A stretch of DNA of 57,632 bases from SXXH01 sp041165735 (GTDB taxonomy: Bacteria; Planctomycetota; UBA1135; GCA-002686595). The stretch is from positions 1 through 57,632 of the forward strand of contig JBKDQQ010000140.1 in the NCBI GenBank assembly GCA_046341775.1. Reading direction: 5' to 3'. The stretch's first letter is position 1. Every line of letters begins with the position of its first letter. The notes under the pieces are model-generated. The model was not told where the DNA came from. It made no database searches and saw only the letters and a program-made list of their open reading frames with translations. Positions 43,692 to 53,400 of the stretch are shown here, piece after piece. Made by a program: the position numbers and the translations under genes.

Positions 43692-45167
43692 GTGGCGGAG
43701 GCCCCGACCGTGAGCCAGACACCCGACGAGATCAGCTTCTCCGATGTGGCCAAGGCGCTCGACCGCGCGCTCGAGCGCGGGGCGGAAGCGCGACCGGCCC
43801 CCGCGGGCCTGCCGCAACCCGCCGCGTCGCAACCCGCCGCGTCGCAACCGGGCGCGTCGCAACCGGGCGCGCCCCTGCCGCGCGTCGCGCCGGCCGCAAG
43901 CGCCAAGCCCGGCGCCGAACCCGCCGCGGCCGCGCGTCCGACGGCGACCGACAAGCGGCCGCGCGTCGACCTCGACGAGCTTTCGTCGCGCCACCTCGCG
44001 CGCGCCACGACCGCGCGCACGCGCCTCGAAGGTTGGCTCGCCGTGATGGTCGAGGCCAAGGCCAGCGACCTGATCCTGCGCGCGGGCGGACGCCCGTGCT
44101 GCCGCATCGACGGCAAGATCGGCTTCCTGCCTGGACGCGTGCCCGAGACCGGGCCGTTCCTCGAGTTGCTGGAGGCCATCCTCGGCCGCGAGCGCCTGCA
44201 AGGGTTCAAGGAGAAGGGCTCGGCCGACGCGGCGCTCTCGCTCGACGGGCTCGGACGCTTCCGCCTCAACGCGTACAAGCAGATGGGCGAGCCGGCGCTG
44301 GTCATCCGGCGCATCGCCACGCAGGCGCCTTCGCTCGACGGCCTGGGCCTGCCCGCCGAGGAGCTGCGCGCGCTGGCCTCGAGGAAGCGCGGCCTCGTGC
44401 TGGTCACCGGCATCGCGGGCTCGGGCAAGTCGACCACGCTGGCGGCCTTGATCCAGTCGATGAACGAGTCGGTCGAGCGCCACGTGGTCACGCTCGAGGA
44501 TCCGGTCGAGCTGATCTTCCGCGAGGAGCGCTGCGTCATCAGCCAGCGCGAAGTCGGCGTCGACGTGCCGAGCTTCCACGACGGCCTGCGCCACGCGTTG
44601 CGCCAGAGCCCCGACGTGCTGCTGATCGGCGAGATGCGCGACGCCGAGACGGTCAACGCGGCGCTCGACGCCACGGAGACCGGGCACCTCGTGTTGTCGA
44701 CGCTGCACACGGTCAACGCGCCGCAGACCGTCGAGCGCATCCTGTCCTTCTATCCGGCCGAGCAGCACCGCGAGGTGCGCCTGCGCCTCGCCGACAACAT
44801 CGCGGGCGTGCTGTCGCAGCGCCTCGTGCCGCGCGCCAACGAGCGCGGCCTGGTGCCGGCCTACGAACTGCTGCAGTCGACGCCGCAGGTGCGCGAGCTG
44901 CTCGGCGAAGGCAAGACGGGCGAGCTCGCCCGCGCCATCGAGTCGGGCGTGGAGAAGGGCCTCGTGTCCTTCAACCAGTGCCTGCGGCGCCTCGTGCTCG
45001 ACGGCGTGGTCGGCATCGAGGACGCGTTGGCGACGTCCGACCGGCCCGAGGAGCTGGTGCTGCTCTTGCGCGGCATCTCGGGCGGCGGGACGAGGACGGA
45101 CGGTCGCACGCTGGCGCCCGACCCGGCCAAGCCCGCCGACGGCCTGCGGCTGGCGCGGCCCGCGTGA
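43692..45167 (+). CDS. pilT: PilT-family retraction ATPase
   Basis: A secretion/pilus ATPase of 491 residues from the GTG at 43692 (GTG at 43710 is also possible). The first 115 residues are Ala/Pro-rich and unlike normal PilT (about 345-380 residues in all). The PilT core follows: 'WLAVMVEAKASDLILRAGGRPCCRIDGKI', Walker A GIAGSGKST (about 240), Asp box TLEDPVE, Walker B DVLLIGEMRD (about 309), and the His box GHLVLSTLHT. It should power pilus retraction with the pilMNOQ parts at 33-38 kb. The PilU paralogue is an alternative. Confidence 0.9.
   Translation: MAEAPTVSQTPDEISFSDVAKALDRALERGAEARPAPAGLPQPAASQPAASQPGASQPGAPLPRVAPAASAKPGAEPAAAARPTATDKRPRVDLDELSSRHLARATTARTRLEGWLAVMVEAKASDLILRAGGRPCCRIDGKIGFLPGRVPETGPFLELLEAILGRERLQGFKEKGSADAALSLDGLGRFRLNAYKQMGEPALVIRRIATQAPSLDGLGLPAEELRALASRKRGLVLVTGIAGSGKSTTLAALIQSMNESVERHVVTLEDPVELIFREERCVISQREVGVDVPSFHDGLRHALRQSPDVLLIGEMRDAETVNAALDATETGHLVLSTLHTVNAPQTVERILSFYPAEQHREVRLRLADNIAGVLSQRLVPRANERGLVPAYELLQSTPQVRELLGEGKTGELARAIESGVEKGLVSFNQCLRRLVLDGVVGIEDALATSDRPEELVLLLRGISGGGTRTDGRTLAPDPAKPADGLRLARPA
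43815..43874 (+). repeat. 15-bp coding repeat in the pilT-like gene
   Basis: Four in-frame units (caacccgccgcgtcg and two variants) encode QPAAS, QPAAS, QPGAS, QPGAP in the disordered N-terminal linker. The length may vary between strains by slippage without breaking the frame. Confidence 0.9.
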
Positions 45168-45309
45168 TGCCGATCCCGGCCGCGGCCGGCCGCGCCCGCG
45201 GATCCGGGAAGAATCCCGCCCCGGCGGGCGTCGAAGGAGGAAGCGGCCCGGAACCACCCCGCCTCCCCGCTTCCCCCCGGCGACTCCCAAGCCCTACCAT
45301 GGAGCCCTC

Positions 45310-46308
45310 ATGAACCTGGCGCAGATCAAAGTGATGACTTGGGTCGCTTGCGGCGTCGTCGCCGGGGTGGTGGGTTGGCACGGCTACCAGACCTCGACCA
45401 AGGACCGGCCGCAGCCCTCGCCGGAGCACGCCAAGCGCCTGCTCACGAGCGTCGAGCCTCCCAAGCAGCAGAAGGCCGACGTGGTCAACTACACGCGCCT
45501 CAAGGAGGTGCTGGCCGACGCGAACCTGACCGGCAAGGTCGTCGTCGCCGCCAAGCCCGTCGAGCAGGGCGAGCCGGCCAAGCCGTCCGTCGTGCCCGTG
45601 TCGGAACTGGTGCGCGTGCAGTACGTGCAGGTCGACCTCGCGCGCCCCGAGCTCGGCGCCGCCTTCCTCAAGTACAAGAGCCGCGCTGGCGTCTCGGGCC
45701 CCGCGGCCGAGGGCGCGCTGCTCAAGGTCGGCGAGCGACTCGCCGCGCCCAACGGCCATGTGCGCATCCACGCGGTGGAGCCCATGCAGGTCGTCTTCGC
45801 CTTCGACGACGAGGCGCGCGAGAAGGAAGCCGTCTCCGCCGCGGAGTTCGAGTCGAACACATCGATCGTGCAGGTCGGCCCGGACGGCGTGGTCGTGTCC
45901 GCGCCGCGCGTCGGCATCCCGCGCGTCGAGGGCCAGGCCTTCGTCCCGGGCCGCACGACGATGCTCGGCGCCAACCGCTTCGTCCTCGGCAGCGAGGACA
46001 TGACCTACCTCAACGAGAACTACGCCGAGGTGCTCGCGCGCGAGGTGCGCACGGCCCAGCACCGCGATCCGCGCACCGGCAAGTACGACGGCATCGAGAT
46101 CAAGGAAGTCACGCCCGGTTCGGTCGCCGCGCGCCACGGGGCGCAGTCGGGCGACGTGATCAAGAGCATCAACGGCCAGCCCGTGAACAGCGTGCAGGAA
46201 GCCATCAGCTTCGTGAAGGTCAACAAGGACAAGTATTCGAGCTGGGAAGTGGTGGTGGAGAACAAGGGCAAGCAGCGCACGGTGACCTACGAGTCGCCCA
46301 ACCGCTGA
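45310..46308 (+). CDS. GspC/PilP-like inner-membrane protein with PDZ domain
   Basis: A protein of 332 residues. One membrane segment (about 6-24) is followed by a Pro/Lys-rich linker, a beta-rich middle region and a C-terminal PDZ domain (about 245-325) with 'IEIKEVTPGSVAARHGAQSGDVIKSINGQPVNSVQEAISFV'. The order TM, linker, homology region, PDZ is that of GspC, which joins the inner-membrane platform to the secretin in type II secretion. Its position after the PilT-like ATPase supports a part in the same machine. TACCAT (45295-45300) lies 9 nt before the ATG, with GGAG between. Confidence 0.75.
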   Translation: MNLAQIKVMTWVACGVVAGVVGWHGYQTSTKDRPQPSPEHAKRLLTSVEPPKQQKADVVNYTRLKEVLADANLTGKVVVAAKPVEQGEPAKPSVVPVSELVRVQYVQVDLARPELGAAFLKYKSRAGVSGPAAEGALLKVGERLAAPNGHVRIHAVEPMQVVFAFDDEAREKEAVSAAEFESNTSIVQVGPDGVVVSAPRVGIPRVEGQAFVPGRTTMLGANRFVLGSEDMTYLNENYAEVLAREVRTAQHRDPRTGKYDGIEIKEVTPGSVAARHGAQSGDVIKSINGQPVNSVQEAISFVKVNKDKYSSWEVVVENKGKQRTVTYESPNR

Positions 46309-46321
46309 GCGCGCGCGAGGC

Positions 46322-47083
46322 GTGTCCGCGCTGCTGGCGATCGACCTCGGCAACACGCGCCTGAAGGCGCGTTGCGGCGCGCTGCGCCACTCGTCGCCGG
46401 CGGACGACCTCGCGTCGTTCGAACGCTGGCTGGACGGGCTGGAGGGCCCGCGGCTCGTCGCCTGGTCGTGCGTGGCTGGTCCCGAGCGGGAATCACGGCT
46501 CGAACGGGCCTGTCGCGCGCGCGGTCTCGTCGTGTGGCGCGACTTGCGTCCCGACCTCGCGCGCGGCGGCGCGCGGTGCGAGCTCGAGGAACCCGCGCGC
46601 GCCGGCTCCGACCGCTTGTGGGCCGCCGCCGGAGCGGCGCGACTTGTCAAGAGTTCTTGTCTGGTGGCGCAGGCCGGCACCTGCCTCGTCGTCGACGCGG
46701 TCGAGGCGCGGGCCGACGGCCCCGCGTTGCTGGGCGGCGCCATCGCGCCTGGATTGGCGCTGCTCGAGCGCGCGTTGCAGGCCGGGACGGCCGCGCTGCC
46801 GCTGGTCGACGCGCCTCGCGCCTCGCGCCCGCCCGCCCTGGGCCGCGGCACGGAGGCGGCTTGCGTCGCGGGCGCGTGGCACGGCCTGCGCGGGGCCGCG
46901 CTCGAGCTGTGCGCGCGCGTCGCCGAGGAGTCCGGCCTCGTCGGCGCGCCGGTGTGCGCCACGGGCGGCGACCTCGACCTCGTCGCGCCCGCCTTGCGCG
47001 CCGCGGGCTGGAACGTGCACGCGGCGCCCGAGCTCGTGCTGGACGCGCTGGAGCACGCCTTGGCGGAGATCGCGGCGTGTTGA
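46322..47083 (+). CDS. coaX: type III pantothenate kinase
   Basis: First step of coenzyme A synthesis. It is 253 residues from the GTG at 46322, 13 bp after the PDZ gene. The phosphate-binding motif LLAIDLGNTRLKA, GSDRLWAAAGAARL, AGTCLVVDAV and GGAIAPGLALLERAL identify CoaX. The product is Ala/Arg-rich. It overlaps the next gene by 7 bp. Confidence 0.93.
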   Translation: MSALLAIDLGNTRLKARCGALRHSSPADDLASFERWLDGLEGPRLVAWSCVAGPERESRLERACRARGLVVWRDLRPDLARGGARCELEEPARAGSDRLWAAAGAARLVKSSCLVAQAGTCLVVDAVEARADGPALLGGAIAPGLALLERALQAGTAALPLVDAPRASRPPALGRGTEAACVAGAWHGLRGAALELCARVAEESGLVGAPVCATGGDLDLVAPALRAAGWNVHAAPELVLDALEHALAEIAAC

Positions 47084-48159
47084 GGCTGCGCCTCGCCACG
47101 GCGCGCGCGCCCGGCGCGGTGGCGGTGGTGGAACTCGACGGCCGCTCGGCGACCGAGGCGCATTGGGAGCGCGCGCTCGCGGGCCTCGGCTTGGCCGCGC
47201 CCCGGCCCGGCGCCGTCTCGTTGCGGCGACTCGACTGCGGCGCCGGGCTCGTCGACGAGGTGCTGGTCGTCGGTCGCGAACCGCGGCTCTTGGAGCTGCA
47301 TCCCGCCGGCGCGCCGCCGCTGGTCGAGGCGCTGCTCGCGCGCCTCGAGTCGCTCGGCTTCCGCGCCTGGCTTCCGAGGAGTTGCGAGGAGCGCGCGGAA
47401 GCGGCGCTCGCGGCCGCCGAAGGTCTCGCCGGCGCGCGCATCCTGCTCGACCAGGTCCGAGGCGCCTTGCGCGCGGAACTGTCGGCGTGGCCGGCGCTGG
47501 CGCAAGGCGAGCGCGCGGCGCGCCGCGACGCGCTCGTCGAGCGCTCGCGCGTCGCGCGACTGGCGCTGGGCCCGATCGTCGTGCTGGTCGCCGGCCCGGT
47601 CAACGCGGGCAAGTCCTCCTTGGTCAACGCCCTCGCCGGACGCGCGGCGATGCTGGTCTCCGACCGGCCCGGCACGACGCGCGACCTCGTGCGCACGCAC
47701 GCGCGCCTCGGGCCGTGGGAGGTGGAGTGGATCGACGGCGCGGGCTGGCGCGAGACGAGCGAAGAGCTCGAGCGCGAGGGCCAACGACGGGTGGAAGCGG
47801 CCGCGCGCGCCTGCCACGCGCGCCTGTGGCTTGTCCCGCATGGCGCGGGCGTGGCGCCCGCCGGCGCCATCGCGCTCCCGTCGCGCATGGACGAGGTGGC
47901 CGCGCGCGCGCCGGACGGGGCGGAGGACGGCGTCTCCGCCCGCGATCCGGCGCAGGCGCGCGCACGCGTGCGCGCCCTCCTCGAGCGCGCCTTGGATCTG
48001 CCTTCGGAGCCGTGGCCGCTCGCCGGAGGGCCTTCGGCGCTGTGGGACGAGGCGGGCCTCGCATGGTGCCGCGCGCTCGACCTCGGCGTGGACGCCGCGG
48101 AGCTCGAGCGGCGCGTCCGCGAGTGGCTCGACGGCCCTCCTGCCGCGCACGCGCATTGA
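47077..48159 (+). CDS. shortened MnmE/TrmE-like GTPase
   Basis: A protein of 360 residues from the GTG at 47077, which overlaps the coaX stop. The N-terminal part resembles the tetrahydrofolate-binding domain of MnmE (VDEVLVV and ELHPAGAPPLVEALL). The G domain has GPVNAGKSSLVNAL and RPGTTRDLVRT, then DGAGWRETSEELEREGQRR in place of DTAGLRET. The G4 NKxD is not preserved (nearest is SRMD), and the C-terminal catalytic cysteine motif (CIGK type) of MnmE is missing. Normal MnmE is about 450 residues. It may be a paralogue that has lost the tRNA U34-modifying chemistry. Confidence 0.7.
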   Translation: MLRLRLATARAPGAVAVVELDGRSATEAHWERALAGLGLAAPRPGAVSLRRLDCGAGLVDEVLVVGREPRLLELHPAGAPPLVEALLARLESLGFRAWLPRSCEERAEAALAAAEGLAGARILLDQVRGALRAELSAWPALAQGERAARRDALVERSRVARLALGPIVVLVAGPVNAGKSSLVNALAGRAAMLVSDRPGTTRDLVRTHARLGPWEVEWIDGAGWRETSEELEREGQRRVEAAARACHARLWLVPHGAGVAPAGAIALPSRMDEVAARAPDGAEDGVSARDPAQARARVRALLERALDLPSEPWPLAGGPSALWDEAGLAWCRALDLGVDAAELERRVREWLDGPPAAHAH

Positions 48160-48214
48160 TTCCGCGTCGCGCGCGCGGGTACAGTCCGACGAGCCGCGGC
48201 GCGCCGCGGTGCGC

Positions 48215-49609
48215 ATGACGGTCCGCCACCTCGTCTCCATCGACGACCTGACCCTGGCCGAGATCCGCGAGATCTTCGCCATGGCCGACCGCTTCTCCAC
48301 CGACCTGCGCGGGCACGCCGAGTTGTGCCGCGGCATGATCTCCGCCAGCCTGTTCTACGAGCCGAGCACTCGCACGCGCCTGTCCTTCGAGTCGGCCATG
48401 CTGCGCCTCGGCGGCGGCGTGCTGACCGCGGCGGACATGCGTTCCACCTCGGCCTCCAAGGGCGAGTCGCTGGCCGACACGGTGCGCGTGGTCTCGGGCG
48501 GATACAGCGACGTGATCGTGCTGCGCCACCCGAGCGAAGGCGCGGCGCGCCTCGCCTCGATGTACTCCTCGGTGCCCGTGATCAACGCCGGCGACGGCAG
48601 CCACGAGCATCCGACGCAGACCTTGTGCGACCTCTACAACCTGTGGGTCGAGCGCGGTCGCATCGAGGGCATCGAGGTCGTGCTGGCGGGCGACCTGCGC
48701 TACAGCCGCACGATCCACAGCTTCGCCTACGCCTTGGCGCGCTTCGGCGCGAACGTCATCTGCGTCCCCGCGCCCGGCTTCGAGCTCCCGGACTACGTGG
48801 TGCAACGGTTGCGCGAGGAGTTCGGCGTCGAGCCGCAGCGCGCCGACGCGTCGCGGCTCGGCGACATCGCCGCGCGCTCCGACGCGGTCTACCTCACCCC
48901 GCAGAAGCCGCACCAGTTGTCGCTGTTCACGGATGCGCGCGGCTTGACCGTCGAGCGCGTCGACGCGGTCTACATGACGCGGCCGCAGACGGAGCGCCAT
49001 CCCGACGGCGGCAGCGGCCTTTCGGACTACGTGCGCCTCGGCAAGGACCAGTTGGCCGCCGAATCGTTGCGCGACGCGGTCGTCATGCACCCGCTGCCGC
49101 GGCGCGACGAGATCAGCTCGGAGATCGACGACGATCCGCGCAGCATCTACTTCAAGCAGGCCGCGCGCGGCGTGCCGATCCGCATGGCGATCCTCGCGGT
49201 GCTGACCGGAGCTTCGCGCCTCGACACGCAGACGCGCGTGCCGGAGGTGCGCCTGCACCGCACCCCGCTGGGCGACAATCCCTGCCCGAACCCGACTTGC
49301 ATCTCGCGCACCGAGGCGCGCCACGTGCATCCGGCCTACAAGATCGCCTCGCGCGCGCCGTTGCGGGCGCATTGCGGGTATTGCTCGCAGGAGCTGCGCT
49401 TCGCCCTCGTCGGATGCACCACCTCGCGTCGCTTCCACGCGCGCGAGTCGAGCGAGACGCGCAAGATCCGCCCGGACCACCTGAGCTTCTTCGTCGACGA
49501 GCGCGGCGCGCTGGCGGCCGGCTTCCTGCCGGTGGATCGCTCGGCGCCCCTGGCGACGGGTCTGGAGGTCGGAGGGCCGGCCACCTCGACGTCCGCCGAA
49601 GGCGGCTGA
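48215..49609 (+). CDS. pyrB: aspartate carbamoyltransferase fused to a PyrI-type zinc domain
   Basis: Catalyses carbamoyl phosphate + aspartate to carbamoyl aspartate in pyrimidine synthesis. The 464 residues include YEPSTRTRLSFE (carbamoyl phosphate site), TSASKGESLADT (catalytic Lys), SHEHPTQTLCDLY, LAGDLRYSRTIHSF, VYMTRPQTER and MHPLPRRDEI (aspartate site). After about residue 330 an extra domain has C357-x4-C362 and C387-x2-C390 (NPCPNPTCIS and CGYC), the zinc-binding pattern of the E. coli regulatory chain PyrI. The effector-binding domain of PyrI is not recognisable. TACAGT lies 29 nt before the ATG. Confidence 0.9.
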   Translation: MTVRHLVSIDDLTLAEIREIFAMADRFSTDLRGHAELCRGMISASLFYEPSTRTRLSFESAMLRLGGGVLTAADMRSTSASKGESLADTVRVVSGGYSDVIVLRHPSEGAARLASMYSSVPVINAGDGSHEHPTQTLCDLYNLWVERGRIEGIEVVLAGDLRYSRTIHSFAYALARFGANVICVPAPGFELPDYVVQRLREEFGVEPQRADASRLGDIAARSDAVYLTPQKPHQLSLFTDARGLTVERVDAVYMTRPQTERHPDGGSGLSDYVRLGKDQLAAESLRDAVVMHPLPRRDEISSEIDDDPRSIYFKQAARGVPIRMAILAVLTGASRLDTQTRVPEVRLHRTPLGDNPCPNPTCISRTEARHVHPAYKIASRAPLRAHCGYCSQELRFALVGCTTSRRFHARESSETRKIRPDHLSFFVDERGALAAGFLPVDRSAPLATGLEVGGPATSTSAEGG

Positions 49610-49661
49610 ATCGCCCGGAGCGCGGCCCGCCGAGCCCGCGCCTCCTGCACAGAAGCGCCTC

Positions 49662-49697
49662 AGGGGCGTCCAGAGGGGCGTCCAGAGGGGCGTCCAC
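49662..49697. repeat. 12-bp tandem repeat, three units
   Basis: Three contiguous copies of aggggcgtccag, the last ending cac, located 52 bp after the pyrB stop. Confidence 0.9.
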
Positions 49698-50299
49698 ACG
49701 CGGGTTCGCTTGCGCGGGCCCTGCGCCACGCCTGCCACCTCCGACGAAGCGCGCGCCGCTTCCGACGGAGCACGGACCGCAGGCCGCGCCCTCGGTGCCG
49801 AGCGGGCCACGCGAGCACGCGCAAGAGGGGAGGGGAGCGAAGCCCGGGCATCGGTCGTTCCGACGAGCGCCGGCAGCGCACGGCGCAAGTGTGCGACCTC
49901 GCACGCTGCGCCTACCCTGCACGCGTGCGGCCGCTGGCGCGTCGCCGCCCCTGCCCCCGTCGGGAACGCGAGCGCCGTGCTCGATGTGGCGCAGGAAATC
50001 GCCAGGAATCGGGTCTCGGGGCGTCTCGCGCAGGTAACCGGCGCGCCAGCGGAACGGTACTTGCATCGCAGGATGCAGTCCGCGTGCGGCGGACGGTCTT
50101 CGCGCCTGCGCCCGGAACGGGTCACCCCTCGTTCGAAGCGCACGCACCGAGGATCGGTCCAGCGGCTCCAGAAGGGGCCGGACGTACGCGGACGCGCAGG
50201 GCCACCCCCCGGCGCGAGCGAAACCGGCGCGGCCAGTCCGCCCCGGCCTCGCTTGCTCGGCGGGGCGTCGCTGGTTCAGGGGTGGACGGCCGTCCGCTC

Positions 50300-50329
50300 T
50301 TGACCCTGACCCCTCCCTGCGAACATCAT
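50300..50329 (+). promoter_or_regulatory. candidate promoter of the lipoprotein gene with upstream palindrome
   Basis: TTGACC (50300-50305), 18 bp and CATCAT (50324-50329). The palindrome GGACGGCCGTCC ends 4 bp before the -35 box, a fitting place for a regulator. The leader would be about 165 nt. Confidence 0.4.
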
Positions 50330-50499
50330 GTACGGCCCCCCTCGGGAACGAGCGGGCAGGTATGCGCTGGTGCGTCTCGCCTCCGAGAGGGGCGCGGCGG
50401 CCCGAGCAACTGCCCTCCGTGCGGCCCGACCCGGGCCAGCCGCGGTTCCGACCAACCGGCTGGACCGAGCCCCTAGAACCATTGCCAGACCAGATCGCC

Positions 50500-53400
50500 A
50501 TGACGCAAGTCGCTGCGGCCGCGCTGTCGCGCCGTCCGAACGCCTGCCGTTCCCTCCTGACCGCCGGACTGCTCGCCCTGGTGGCGGGCTTCTCCGGATG
50601 CACCAGCGATGTGCTGCCCGGCGCGAACACCACGCCTGGCGCGGTCGTGGTGGTGCCTGAAGGGTCGGTCAACACGAACGGCTCGACCTTCTTCATCGGC
50701 GCGCCCAACAACGGCGGGCAACGCCCCGAGCTGCGTTTGCAGCGCGTGTACTGGGGCCGCATGGTCGATGTCGAGGACCAGACTGGCGCGCGCGTCAGCC
50801 GCGACTTCGTCGTGGGCGAGGACATCGTCACCTCGGCCGACTACACCGTGCGTCGCAACCCGGTCACGGATCGCGTCACCGTGCGCATCCTGCGCCTCGC
50901 CGGCACGCCCGAGTTCGCGGCGATCTTCAAGGGCTTGGATGACAACTTGATCCTGATCGAGGACAAGAGCCTCGACCAGACGCTCGAGACGCCGCCCTAC
51001 CCGGTCGTGCCGCGCAACGCCGCGATCGTGCTCGAGTTCGACGACTTGATCGACACCGCGTCGATCACCGCCCAGAACGTGCGGGTCTACACGGGCTATC
51101 CGCCGCTGACGCCGTTCGAGGCGCGCATCGTCCCCGACTACGGCCACGGCGACGTCGTCGGCGGGAACTTCCACTCGACGCGCGTCATCATCGACTCGAC
51201 CGTGTCGGAGGCCGAGTCGGCCACCGGCGCGGGCGGTCCCTTGACGATCAACGCGCTGGGCTTCCCCGCCAGCGTCGAGACGACGCAGCCGAACCTTTCC
51301 TTCCGGGTTCCCTCGATCGTCGACCAAAGCCTGCTGCAGTTCACTCGCCTGCAGAACCTCGCCGGTCGTCCGATCTCGACGAACAGCAGCGGCAGCACCG
51401 CCCAGCCCATCGGCGGCCTCTCGAGCGCCTCCGACAGCGATGTGGTGCGCGCCATGCGCTCCGGCGGCCCGACCGCGGTGACGCAGGACGTCAACAACGG
51501 CTACCTGGTGGATCCGTTCTCGCCCTCGATCCTCGGCCAGCAAGCGGTTTCCATCACCAACGTGACCCCGGTCTCCGGCGGTCTGTATCGCGCCAACCTC
51601 GGCTTCGCCACGCCGGGTTGCGCCAGCGAGCTGCGCGTGGGCGACGTGCTCGAGCAATCGACCGCGAACCTGTCGGTGTTCGCGGAAGTCGTCTGCCAGC
51701 CCGGATCGAACTGCAGCAACGGCGTGGCGACCGGCTTGCCGGTCGGCGGTGTCGTCGAGGGCGTCTACCTGCGCATCGTCGAGCCCGCCGTGGGCGGCCA
51801 GCTCGCCGCGGGCCAAGGCAAGTTGTCGGTGCGCTACAGCCCGACCATCCACATCGGGCGCCAGGCCTGCTTCCTGCGCTTCACCTCGGTCGCCACTCCG
51901 CCGGCGACGGACGTCGGCACGGACACCCGCGTGACGATCTCCTTCAGCGAGCCGATGGACCCGACTTCGCTGTCGGCCTTCGACACGTTCACGCTCATGG
52001 GACCCTTCAGCGGCGCGACCACCTCGCCGCAGGAGCCCGGCGCCAATGGCGCGCCGCCCACGGCGTACCCGCGCCCCGACCAACTCGTGGTCGGCAGCAT
52101 GCAAGCCTCGACGGACCTGCGCGAGTTCACCTTCGTGCCGTCGAAGCGCCTGCGCCACCTGACGAACACCGCGGAGCGGTACTACGCGCAGATCGGACGC
52201 GACACCAGCGCCGACCCGGATGGCACCGATGATCGCCTGCCGACCGACCTGTCGGGCAACCCGATCGAGAGCGACCTGCCCTCCGTGCTGTTCCGCATCG
52301 CGCAGTCGCAGACCCCGGTCCTGTCCAAGGGCTTCGTGCTGCGCTTCGAGTCGCTCGACGAGGTGCGCAACGACATGTTCCAAGTCGGCGCCACCCAACC
52401 GTACAACGGCGCGAGCGACTTGCAGGAATGGCGCGGCCAGTTCCTGATCGACCCCGATCGCGGCGTGTTCAAGCCGCGCCCCATCCAGCACTTCCCGGTC
52501 ATCCAGGACCGCATCTGGCCGGTGACTTCGCTGCACCAGCCGTTCGCGGCCGGCGTGCAGACGCCGCTCTCCAAGCTCGGCAGCCACCTGCAGGCCATCT
52601 GGCGCTACTGCGACGTGGGATTCTCGCTGCTCGACGAGTCGACGATGAACCTCGACGTCGAGGGCATGGCTTGGGCGCCGGTCGGCGGATCGGTGCAGCC
52701 CGACAACTTCGCCCGCTTCCGCATCTTCCTCTCGCACTCGAACCGCCTGCCCGACGAGTCGCTCGACCCGGCGTTGCTGCCGCTGTTCCCGAACTCGGGC
52801 TTGACGGCGACCTACGCGCAGAACGTGCTCGACAGCGTCAACGACGCGCCGCGCGAAGTGCACCCGGGCGCCAACGGCATCGCGGGCTACAGCGTGGCGC
52901 CGATCAAGGTGTTCCAGACGAGCTACGGTCGCTTCATGATGCCGTGGCCGCTCAACGAGGACATCCCGGTCGCGCGCTACTCGTACTACACCTGGCGCGA
53001 CACCTCCCTGCAGGCCAAGGGCGCCTTGCCGGATTCGCCCGGCGCCGAGTTGAACATCGTCAACACGGTCAGCGCTCCTGCTCCGCCCGCCGCGCGCACG
53101 GACCCGCCCAACAACGCGCGCTCCATCGCCCTGCCGATCATGATGGAGTTCCGTTGCTACCCGGACGACGAGGCCGCGGGCATCAACGCCTTCGACATCT
53201 CGCTCGCCACCGCGTCCTCGGCTCGCCCGAACTGGCGCGCCTTCTCGACGGGCGGCTTCAACCAGAGCGGCAACCCCGTGTTCCGCGATCCGGACAACGA
53301 CCCGGTCGCCCTCGGAGGCTTCAACCCGAACTCGGTGCCGACTCCGGGCGCTCCGACGCTCAACTCGGACAACTCGCTGTACATCGGCCAATTGGATGTG

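Larger units (their letters stand above)
49610..50499. other. 890-bp spacer before the lipoprotein genes
   Basis: The longest gap in the window. It holds a 12-bp tandem repeat (49662-49697), a perfect 12-bp palindrome GGACGGCCGTCC (50284-50295) and a promoter candidate (50300-50329). Open frames in it are not supported by any recognisable protein. A -10-like TAGAAC (50474-50479) lies 20 nt before the lipoprotein ATG. Confidence 0.55.

Noticed and set aside
46645..46662. TGTCAAGAGTTCTTGTCT inside coaX as a third copy of the rng/obgE element
   Set aside because: It lacks the ATTTGACA half and lies in coding sequence for conserved residues, so chance is more likely.
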